Assembly (NCBI GenBank): GCA_019426215.1
Contig: CM033396.1
Coordinates: forward strand, 27,543,101-27,607,100
Reading direction: 5' to 3'
Length of the DNA: 64,000 nt
Source of the DNA: Buddleja alternifolia
Lineage: Eukaryota; Streptophyta; Magnoliopsida; Lamiales; Scrophulariaceae
Under the pieces are notes generated by a model, which saw nothing but the letters and a program-made list of their open reading frames with translations, had not been told where the DNA came from and did not search any database. Below, piece after piece: positions 54,921 through 64,000 of this stretch (position 1 is its first letter; every line of letters starts with the position of its first letter). The position numbers and the translations under genes were made by a program.

Positions 54921-57889
54921 ACTTATTAACATGGACGGAGCAAAGATTTTGGGGGGACGGGGGAGAGAATACTAAAAATAAGGGGGGGGGGGGGGGGGAA
55001 GGTTTGCAAAAGTTGATATTTTTAGACTTTGGGGATACCAAAAAAAAGAGGGGAAAATTGATATTTTTAGACTTTTGGGGGGGGAGGGGGCAAAATTTCG
55101 AGTATAAAAAATTTATAGGGTGAAAAAATATTCAAAATTGAGGGATAACTGATGTCCCTACCAACCCCTCTTGGATCTATTTGTCCCTGTTTACTAAGAT
55201 AAAGAGACAAACTTATTTATAAAGTATTTTTATTGTATAACATGTCACAATATTATTTATTTATGGGCACAATATTTTTTATGTTAATCAGTTCTCCTCT
55301 CCAATTGCTTCTTTAGACATACGGGTTTGGAGGGTTCCAATTGGGAGAGGAAAATCATGCATGGTCTAGTGTTTTTAGATCGTTTATGAAAACAACTAAA
55401 AATTAGTTAAGGTCGGATATACTGGATTCTGGTAATTGGACAGCTCGTTATAACAGCGTTAAAAAATATACACATAGGTTGTGAGGTTGTTCTTTTTTCT
55501 TTTTGGGCTGGGTTTCAGGCCCAAAACATGTTTGGACTAGGGTTATTGGGCCAAACATGAGAAGCCCATATTTGGCGGATTAATCCATTTGCGGTTTAAC
55601 CAAATATCCGGAACCAACCTTGTCGCTGTTTTTGGGGTGGAGAGAGAAATGAATTAATTTTCTCTCCCCCTCTAATACCACTTTGTTGTGAGGGTACATG
55701 GAAATGAATTAATTCATATTACTGGTCGACGCACACTCGATAAATATGCACACGATGAATGAATGCCTTTTGAAAAGTTTGTTCAATTTAATGAACCATT
55801 ATTTGAAAACATCTCAATTTAACTAAATAAAGGCAAGAAGAATTTGCCATGTGAACAAATTAATATAATGACAAATGGTCATAAAAAAAAGATAGAAACT
55901 AAAAAATCATCATATTTAACATTACTCTCAATAAATATGATATAGCATCAGTAAATTACAAATATAGTAGAAATACTTTTTTCTTTTGTTTTAGTTTTAT
56001 TAATATAGTAGAAATTAATATAGTTTTTTTTTTTTTGGGCTGGTGTGTAACCACTCGTAAATGTTGGATAATATGAAGTGACTGTTAAAAACATGATAGA
56101 ATTATCAAAAAAAAAATCTAAATTGACAGACCAAAAAGTGGTAACACCTAAAAGGGTCTCTTCAATTATAAAAGTATAGGTTATACATGTACATATATAT
56201 TTTTCCGTATATTATTATAATATGTATATATATATAACATATATAATATTATTATGTATATACTCTTTACTGTTTTATAAAGTGGGAGCACCCAATAAAA
56301 ACTAACGTTGGTGTGTTTTTAAATGAACTACCAAAATTAACCCTATTACTAATTGTTGAGAAGATGAGAGTTCCGTACACTTTCTATTTTCGTGTATTTC
56401 CTTTTCTAAGCACATTCTCGCGAAAAAGAAATGAAATACTAAAAGTTATTAAAACAAAATCAAACACATTTTCATTAAAATGCACAACTTCTAATAGACT
56501 ATTTTACCAAATAATCTCACCAAAACAACCGTCCAAAATAAAAACCCAAAGCGCTATAAGTGTTGTACTTAACGATTTCCTACATTTGGAGCATTGTTAT
56601 GAATAGAAAGGGGCAAAGTGATGCAATATAGAGTAAAATTCAGTCAAGTGATATTTACAATATCGTGGATATAAATTATGAATCAAACGAGTATTGTGGA
56701 AGAACGCAAGCCAACGAGTAAAGTCAAGATGGCACGAGAGTTGATAAGACTTAAGTGGTGATCCCATTAGTTGGGTTAAATATGTCTTGGTGACACCGAC
56801 TCGAGAAACTTGGATCAATAGTTTTTAATTATGGGTCACACAAACTTTATAAAACTTCAAATAAAGAGAGAAAAGTCACAACTTGTGACAGTCTGGAATT
56901 AAACTCAAGATTTTCTACATGAAAGTGGAAATTAATACTACTAGACTAATAAGCCTTAGGTGGTTTTCACTTTCAATTTGCAACAAATAAACGTTAAATT
57001 TTTTTAATGTAACCGCTGTATGTTACACCAAAAATCGTGCTCATGAAATACCGGATTACAACTCGTATAATTGTGGTCAGAGATCGTACGTGTTGTATTT
57101 TCCAACGCACCATGCATATTCCCACCGTTGGATCAAAACCCGTATTCAAACAACAGAATTTAACATTTAATTTTTCACTAAACTGAAATTGGATTCGAGA
57201 TTGAAATGCTAACTTTACTATGTTATTAAATAATATATTATATCCATGATACTTTCCATTGTTTGGATTTGTAGACAAAAGTGTGTGCAACACATTTTTC
57301 TACGGGCGATTTCAAACCTTATCTGTACATAATACATATGATATAAAAAAATCATATTAATTAGAAGAGATAATCTAAGTTGCCATATGGCCACATCTTA
57401 TCATGTACATGCATAACCAAAACTGTTGCTTTCCTTGGGGAAAAGGGTGGGGGAAGCTACTAGGCAGGCTGCCACACCCCAAGTGGAGAGTTGATAGTGA
57501 TATTCTAACAAAAAAGTAAAGAAGCAAGTTCATGTTTATCTTTGGAAGCACGTGGGTCATGTTGTGATTTAAAATGCTTTAAATATGGACAATGATTGGG
57601 GGGCTGTATATATACGCTTATAAAGTGAATTGGAATCCACCGTGAAGTTACCTAGCTACTAGTATTCCGTTAGTTTCTTGACGTACAAAAATGGTAGAAA
57701 ATGAAATTTTTGTTGTGATCAAACTATTCAAAATTGTTTCGGACTTGAATTCCTAAATTTCTTCTTTTCTTTGTAGTTAACCACTTGGATACATTAGTTT
57801 TATTAAGAATAGTAAATATTGATATGAGTCAAAGTTTTAAAATAATAGAGATATGGGATTGTACTTGTCACTTAGAACTATGTGTTACT
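54921..57889. other. Intergenic spacer with G-rich tract
   Basis: A run of 17 G at 54982-54998 and further G runs to 55094. TA-rich microsatellite-like sequence at 56185-56270. Short frames (56313-56606 and others) are AT-rich and lack any recognisable domain. Confidence 0.6.
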
Positions 57890-57906
57890 AAAAGATTAAA
57901 TTTTTA

Positions 57907-58095
57907 CTAACAAAATCCAGCACAGTTGGTAGATAGTTGGGTTCATTAAGTATTTGTCAAGGGTTCGATTCCTGGCGGTGTGTATGGAAAATGCTTTGTT
58001 GGGAGAGGCAAAACCTACTTCGGTAATCTCTACGCCTCGAAGGGAAATAGTTTCCAGCGTCCAGCTGGGGGAATCCCTTGTTTATACCAAAAAAA
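57907..58095 (+). mobile_element. SINE, tRNA-derived, family 2
   Basis: A box CAGCACAGTTGG (57918-57929) and B box GGTTCGATTCC (57962-57972), GTTTATACC then poly(A). Duplication of about 16-17 bp AAAAGATTAAATTTTTA (57890-57906; right copy from 58096 has one extra T). Confidence 0.9.
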
Positions 58096-58112
58096 AAAAG
58101 ATTAAATTTTTT

Positions 58113-59607
58113 ATTTTTATTTTGTGAGAAACAATTTATTCAATAATTTCATTATCAAAATGTCAAAGAGGAACTAAGCAGAACTGTCAAAGACTAGTTA
58201 AGTATAGTTATTGATTCCGAATCAAGTTATACTTAACAAAATGACTACTTTAATGTAATTTAGTGTACATACATGGAAGATACGTACATAAGAAAAAGAC
58301 TCACTTTGCCACCTGGACCCAGATTTCTTATTTATTGTAGTCCATAGAGTATCGATTCTTGCTTACAACTTGGACAATAATTTATTGACATATTAAGGTC
58401 ATATTAAGTCCAATTCTATTCTAGACAACTTATAACCAACTTTAAAAAGGCAAAATAAAAAATTGCATTTAAAATGATGAACCTTTTGTTATTTTTTCGA
58501 AAGCTATGACATATTCATCATTCTATCCGAAAATTTTTAATCATCAAGAGCTAATTAATAACTATAATTAGCAATTAACTAATAACTGATAAGAAGTAAT
58601 TACACAATCAACTAACAATGTGTACTCAATTATTATTATTAATGTATCTATTGTTTTTTGTTTTCCCATTGTATCCTTGAGCACGAATGCCTAAAACTCA
58701 TCACTCGAGTACGATTAGGCGCTATTGCACGGACTTCTTCCTCGAAGATTTTTAGTGTATGCAAAATCTCATAGAAGAGACTTCTTGCTTAAACGACTGG
58801 GATCCTCCCGCTCAAATGACAAATCAACCTCTTTTGGTATTATTTATGGAAATATGATATATATATATATATATATATATAAAGTAAAATTCAAGAATCA
58901 AGACTTTTAACATATATTTAGTGAGAGTAGATTCCACCACTTAATAAATCCTTTTAAACGTGTCAAACTAGACCAAAACTTGTCAATTGTTTTCTTGGGT
59001 TAAGTGCAAAACCTTCTCATGTGTTAAAGAAATAGCCAAATCAACTTCGATATTATTAAAATCTCAAAGCGAAATTCTCATTTCATCAGAAAATGAGCGT
59101 GTTTTTTATATTTTCATTTTTATTGATATGTTCATTTGACATTTATACGCTCTTCATATAATTTAAAAAGTAGATGATGTTATTTCACCCAAAAAATCAT
59201 ATTTTCTTCTATTTTTTTTAATATAATGAGGATTTCACTAAGATTTTTTAATAACAAATAGGTGTTTAGCCTATACTAACACGTGATTTTTTGCATTTTA
59301 GATATAACATCGGGTTTGCAATTAACCCTATTTTCTTAATTATCATGCTATAGTAATATCAAGCCCAAATTATGAAAATAATATATCCATGTTGTAAATT
59401 ATGAAGATTTCAAGCAAATAGTAAACGCAATAAGTGAAAGTAATAAAGTTTTGATTATTATTTTCTCCCAATTTCTACAGCAGTTGACTGTTGAAATGGA
59501 TCAGTCTGAAAGAAGAGGAAAGAATATACAGAATGCTTTTTCTAAAATAAACGAAAAATTATCCGATTTTTCTATTTACAAATACAGTCTCCAAAATTGA
59601 ATCTAGT
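58113..59607. other. Intergenic spacer, 3' side of the MKK9-like gene
   Basis: TA microsatellite at 58856-58881. The MKK9-like 3' UTR should occupy the right end. No other gene seen. Confidence 0.55.
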
Positions 59608-60549
59608 TCATACTGAGTTCGAGTCAATATTGCTGACAAAAGGGTGCGACAGTAACTGCGTGGCACTCAACCTTTTACTCGAATCCTTCTGCAAACAACA
59701 CTCAATAAAACTCCTGAAATTCTCCGACGCACTCTCCGGCAAGCTGGGCGGCTCACCGAAGCATATGGCGCACATTAGCGTCGCCCAGTCGGGTCTTTGC
59801 CCCGGCGTCAAATATGGAAAATGACCCATGTACAACTCCAACAGGGTCAATCCCAAGCTCCATATATCCGCGGCGTATCCGTTGTAATTCGACCCGTATG
59901 TATCCGGGTCGAACCGCTCCGGGCTCATGTACGCGCACGTGCCGACGTAGGAATTGCACGGGTCCAACGTTCTTTGCATGATTTTACTCACTCCGAAATC
60001 GGAGATTTTCACTTCCATTTTCTGATTGACTAATATGTTGGAAGGTTTCAGATCCCTGTGAATTATTTTGTGGGCGTGTAGGTATTCGAGGCCGCTAAGT
60101 ATTTGGTGGCAGATTTTGGCGAGGAGGGTTTCGGTGAGAACGACGCCGTTCTTGAGGAGGGTTTCGAGGGTGCCCATGTCCATGTACTGCATACAGATGG
60201 CGATGTCGCCGCCGGGGAGGTCGAAGACGCCGTGGCACTTGATGACGTGGGGGGAGTCGGTGCGGCGGAGGATGGAGACCTCGCGGAGGATCTGGCGCCG
60301 GAGGGCGGGGTCGCTGTCTCCGTGGACGACTTTTAGGGCGTAGGTTGCGGAGGTGTGCTTGTGGCGGACTTTGTAGACGGTTCCGCCGTTGCCGTGGCCG
60401 AGGACTTGGAGTTTCTCGAGGTCGGCGGCGGAGATGGTGGCGGCGGCGGTGGTGGGGGGAAGGGGGAGAGGGAAGCGGGGGCAGCGGTCTGATGGTTCGG
60501 GGAGAGGGAGGCGGAGATTGAGGTGGCGGCGGTTACGGACGACGGCCAT
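59608..60549 (-). CDS. MKK9: MAP kinase kinase, group D (MKK9-like)
   Basis: Dual-specificity kinase that phosphorylates the TxY loop of MAP kinases in stress, ethylene and defence signalling; cytosol and nucleus. Single exon, 313 residues, the usual size for intronless group-D plant MKKs (MKK7-MKK10). Basic/hydrophobic MAPK docking site RRHLNLRLPLP at residues 7-17; Gly loop GHGNGGTV at 51-58; ATP lysine K73; catalytic loop HRDLKPSN at 164-171; DFG at 184-186; activation sites T194-x5-S200, the plant MKK S/T-x5-S/T spacing; SPE at 209-211; DIWSLG at 228-233. All catalytic residues are present. The 5' half is GC-rich on both strands, giving long shadow frames. MKK9 is the best match by docking site, loop and length; MKK7 cannot be excluded. 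Confidence 0.95.
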   Translation of the reverse strand: MAVVRNRRHLNLRLPLPEPSDRCPRFPLPLPPTTAAATISAADLEKLQVLGHGNGGTVYKVRHKHTSATYALKVVHGDSDPALRRQILREVSILRRTDSPHVIKCHGVFDLPGGDIAICMQYMDMGTLETLLKNGVVLTETLLAKICHQILSGLEYLHAHKIIHRDLKPSNILVNQKMEVKISDFGVSKIMQRTLDPCNSYVGTCAYMSPERFDPDTYGSNYNGYAADIWSLGLTLLELYMGHFPYLTPGQRPDWATLMCAICFGEPPSLPESASENFRSFIECCLQKDSSKRLSATQLLSHPFVSNIDSNSV

Positions 60550-60618
60550 GAGATAAAGTGCGCGGGAGGGGGTGAAGGATTATTAGATCATTGTATGAGA
60601 AATGGGTAGTGAGGTGGA

Positions 60619-60624
60619 TATATA
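60619..60624 (-). promoter_or_regulatory. MKK9-like TATA box
   Basis: Minus strand TGTATATATCC, 70 bp before the ATG; a sensible plant TATA position for a short 5' UTR. Confidence 0.55.
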
Positions 60625-60642
60625 CAGAGTGTATGAGTGAAG

Positions 60643-60734
60643 CACGTGTGGTGGTGGGCGGAAGGGACATGGTAGGAAGGATAGGATTTTTTTATTTATT
60701 TTCTTTTTTAAAATTTTGAATTTCTTCACACGTG
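60643..60734 (-). promoter_or_regulatory. Two G-box (CACGTG) sites upstream of MKK9-like gene
   Basis: CACGTG at 60643-60648 and 60729-60734, about 100 and 185 bp before the ATG. G-boxes bind bZIP and bHLH factors; ACGTGT/CACGTG cores also act as ABA-response elements. Spacing relative to the TATA box suits regulatory use, but function is inferred. Confidence 0.4.
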
Positions 60735-60845
60735 AGCTAATAAGAAGGACACCTTGAACCCACCCATCCATGGTTTTGTCTTTTAGGGATCCAATTGATG
60801 GGATCTTTTGTTACTTATTTGGGGTGTTTAATATGGTATGTATTG

Positions 60846-61036
60846 AACTAAGTGGGTTGTCATGGCGGTTTAGTGATTCGTCCCTTAAATAAGTGGTTGG
60901 GAGTTCGAATTTCAATTCTTGTGAATGGAAAAATCTCTTTGGCCAACCTCCTATCGTTTAGTGCACTGACAGTGGGGCGAAGGGATTAGTCACTGCGGTC
61001 GGTAGTGAAAACCCTGGTGTAAATCAAAAAATATAT
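60846..61036 (+). mobile_element. SINE-like retroposon, family 3
   Basis: Perfect 15-bp duplication ATATGGTATGTATTG (60831-60845, 61037-61051). B-box-like AGTTCGAATTTC at 60902, weak A box near 60870, 3' end AAATCAAAAAAT. Inserted 300 bp upstream of the MKK9-like ATG. Confidence 0.8.
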
Positions 61037-61288
61037 ATATGGTATGTATTGCGTTCATATATGGACACCAATTTTTTTTTTTTAATATATATTTATCACC
61101 TTTATTTGGATAAGTTGAACTTCATGCCCAAGTGAGCATTGATTTTGAAAAACCGCTTGCACTGCACCACACCGCAAATGTTTGTCGATTTTCTATACAA
61201 ATTGCAAGTTAAAAAGTAAGTCAACTCCGCACCATTCTATGCGGTTTGGTTTTAGTTTTGGTGTTAAAAGAACCGCCAGTATATATAC

Positions 61289-61329
<41 letters not shown>

Positions 61330-61330
61330 T
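61289..61330. repeat. TTA/ATT microsatellite
   Basis: About 13 uninterrupted ATT units. Confidence 0.95.
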
Positions 61331-61636
61331 CATATTAACTTTTAATAATTTCTACTCGTAATATTACTTGATTTATGTAGATTAATTTAATATTGAACTT
61401 GTATAGTTATATCTTTTTTATGATGAATAATATGTCCAATCAACGTGGGTGCCCGAAACTTTTAAAGGGGTAATACTTCATGATATTTTGGTGTTATTAA
61501 TTATATTTTTAATAGACTTAAAGAGTTTTGGCAAAAAAATAAATAAAAGTATTGTGGATTATATTTATAATGTTCGCTTCATTTACCACTCACAGTTATT
61601 TGTAATGGGCATGTCACGTTATATATCTATTGTCAT

Positions 61637-61860
61637 TGATGTATTGGCCTAATGGTAAGATTGGAGTTTCATACTTAGCCAAAAAGAAAAAAGGATTGAG
61701 GCCCCATGACTTAGAGGTTATTGGTTTGATTTCACTAGATGTGTGAGTTATTTCTCTATTTATATAGTAGTTCATTGTTTCTAGTTTGTAATAGAAAATT
61801 GTAGATAGATGATAATTAATTGAATTTTAAATGTAATGATGTAACCGTCACATTTTTAAA
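61637..61860 (+). mobile_element. SINE, family 1, diverged copy
   Basis: Shares GCCCCATGACTTAGAGGT, GTGAGTTATTTCTCTA, TTGTAATAGAAAATT and GTAATGATGTAACC with the SINE at 50253. The B box is eroded (GGTTTGATTTC), and an insertion of about 25 bp separates the A-box region. Duplication unclear (possible ATATATC). Confidence 0.7.
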
Positions 61861-64000
61861 AATTAGATCATATATCGTTTTTTAAGCTTAGAATTAGTTT
61901 TACAATATTCGTTCGCATATTTTAGTGTGTACATTTTAACAAACAAACAAGTATTGCAAGTTATTTTTTGTACTATTAGTTTATCTACAGTTTCAAGACC
62001 TACTTTTCAAGACAAGATTTATAATATTTTATTATATGTGTGTGTGTTTATATGATGTATTTATGTATATAGTAAAGTATTTATATATTATATATTATAT
62101 TTATATTTATAATATATTTATATTCAATGTAAAATCGACATTTAAAATGATATACTTATTTATTTAGAACCAAATTAGGATAAAAGTTACCACCAAAAAA
62201 AAATAGGATAAAAGTTATTTTATTTTGGATAAAATTGACAATTATATTTTCATTAGATTTAACAAAAAATAAAATTAGATATTATTCGAGGTGGACATAT
62301 TTAGTTCACCAATACTAACTCAAAGTAATATGATCTGATGATTATTTTTAATTTTTGGGTAGTTTTTAAACCTTTGATATTATATTAATTTCTAATAGTC
62401 AAAAAAAAAACTCTAATATTTACTATGGAGCAAAATGCGCAACACATATCATTTAACAAGTTTGATAAATTATTTCGGAGTTTGAATATCCATGGCAAGA
62501 TGATTAGTCTTATTTTATTGATGAAAAGTAGTTTTTTTTTAAATTCCAAAAGGATGCTTGAGAAAAAACGCAATTGTATTTGGTATTATTTTCACAATAA
62601 AGAATTAAAAAATATTCTTCAAAATTTATTTAGAAGGTATTATTCAGTTCACCTTTTAATAATAATAAGAATTCTATATGATATATTGATGGGCATTATA
62701 GTTAACTTAGTTAATCTAATAAGAATGTGGAGTGCGTTTGACAAAATATGGAGTGTCTTTATCAAAATATAGTCAAGACCCTAACCAACTAGAAAAAAAC
62801 AATCTAAAAGACTAGGGAATAAATCCTATTAATTAGGAAATAATTTCAATCAAAAGAGGACTCAAAAACTATAAAAAAAATAAAATCCCAGTCAAAATTC
62901 AACTCTTGTCTGCGTCCAATGGCCGCGGGTCAAACTGTTGTGGTGGCTAAATAATCGCTGATTTCACTTCAGCTGTGGTGATCATCCTTCCATCAAAAAG
63001 TGCAAAATTTTGAAATGGGTTGTCGCGGCTACCGCTGCTAGTGCTTCATTTTTTCGGCTCTCGATCCTCTTTTTTCCAGACTCCACTATACCCCAACAAC
63101 TAAGAAATGCTAATAAGTTATGAATATATTAATTATATTCAAATACTTACTTCTATATTTTGTCAGAATTACAAATTAAATAAAATATAACGATACATAA
63201 AGAAAATATTTATTTCAATATTACAAAGTGGGTACAAGTATGATACATCCACGAAGTAATATAAAGATAAGTTATACTTTTCCTTCCCAACAATTCATTT
63301 ACTTTCATATTGTTTTTGTACATTTACAAATTATATTATTCAATTCGATTTGATTAAAGCTCGATTCACTTAATAATTAAATTATCATGTCTAATTTGAA
63401 AAAAAAAAATGGGTCTTGCGGGTCCAAACGGGTCTTGCTTATGTGGGTCTAAACATGTCTCGCAAGGCCAAGCAAGTCTTTCAGTTTCGATTCCTTTGAT
63501 ATACAGTTTCGATTCTAGTTCAGGATACGCTTAAATTATGTGGGGCGATACCAAATCCTTGAAGAACCGATCCAGAACAGTCTCGTTGCCATTCTTAATT
63601 ATTTCTCATTAATTAGGATTGTAGGGGGCAGGCCGCTTCCCAACAAATAATGTGTTTTCAAGTGGAGCAAGTGGCTGTGGCAAGTTTTATTTTTCAGTGA
63701 CGTGCAACTTGTCTCGTAGTACATACAACTTGATTCTCAATTAAGGCCCACTTTCTTACAAAATTTGTCCTATCAATACGCCTAACTAATAAGGTCTTTA
63801 AAACTAGTAACCAAGTTACAAAAAAATAAAAGATAAAAATAGTTGGTTACGAGTTTTTACTTGGTCCATCCAACCGCTTCTCATACCTAATTAGACGAAA
63901 GTAGAAAAAATGTTAGTGTTAGGTGCCCACTAATTATTTATTAGTATTGTCAAATTTGTAAACAATGGATCAATTGTCTTGTGTTATCTATCAATAATAC
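61861..64000. other. AT-rich spacer to window end
   Basis: No gene supported. A 115-codon frame (62425-62772) is AT-driven with no recognisable domain. A moderately GC-rich patch at 62900-63100 and repeated GGGTCTTGC/GGGTCTAAAC phrases at 63410-63470 may be remnants of unidentified elements. Confidence 0.55.

Noticed and set aside
57918..57972. tRNA gene
   Set aside because: Polymerase III boxes are present but no cloverleaf; poly(A) tail and target-site duplication show a SINE.
60068..60343. Plus-strand frames opposite the MKK9-like gene
   Set aside because: Shadows of the GC-rich kinase coding strand.
62425..62772. 115-codon frame
   Set aside because: AT-driven Leu/Ile/Lys composition, no domain, no homologous neighbour.

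Overview
This window is nuclear plant DNA, most likely from a eudicot with a repeat-rich genome. It contains a seven-exon plant dihydropyrimidine dehydrogenase (PYD1), an intronless group-D MAP kinase kinase close to MKK9, LTR retrotransposons primed by initiator tRNA-Met, and many plant-type DNA transposons and SINEs. The species cannot be fixed from the sequence. Only two host genes are convincing: PYD1 (41958-44758, minus) and the MKK9-like kinase (59608-60549, minus). Nearly everything else is mobile DNA or AT-rich spacer.

Layout. 1-4865 is the 3' part of a Sirevirus-type Ty1-copia element ending in a 1.5-kb LTR. It abuts a partial LTR of another copia element (to 5948), a Mutator-like remnant, a hAT element (6548-7476, perfect 8-bp target-site duplication), a Mutator MITE (7673-7935, perfect 9-bp duplication) and a decayed CACTA element (about 8250-10400). 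From 11029 to 33235 there is a Russian-doll nest. A long-TIR, Mutator-like element was split by a gag-only (TR-GAG type) gypsy element (11571-32452, minus, duplication AGTAC). That element was split in turn by a complete 13.9-kb Sirevirus (13443-27347, plus, duplication GACCT) and separately by a 2.2-kb LTR-like insertion. A decayed Ty1-copia element on the minus strand follows (33430-39181), then a Helitron (39979-41347), then PYD1.

Upstream of PYD1 lie a foldback Mutator element with another TIR element inside its terminal repeat (45143-47459), a CACTA MITE, a poly(A)-tailed retroposon, a SINE, a 1.2-kb Mutator element, a likely solo LTR, and a 1.4-kb array of one MITE family (53550-54920) built as an exact 416-bp higher-order repeat with large palindromes. 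The last 9 kb is AT-rich spacer with three more SINE-like insertions around the MKK9-like gene.

Biology. PYD1 is the plastid enzyme that starts reductive pyrimidine (uracil/thymine) breakdown. The MKK9-like kinase phosphorylates MAP kinases in stress and hormone signalling. The two genes have no evident functional link. The most unusual parts are the downstream accessory ORF of the Sirevirus, which appears to have its own TATA box and 5' leader; the recurring AAGCG-core motif spread through coding and non-coding parts of that element; and the MITE higher-order array. All retroelement genes seen here carry frameshifts or stops, so none of these copies looks autonomous.
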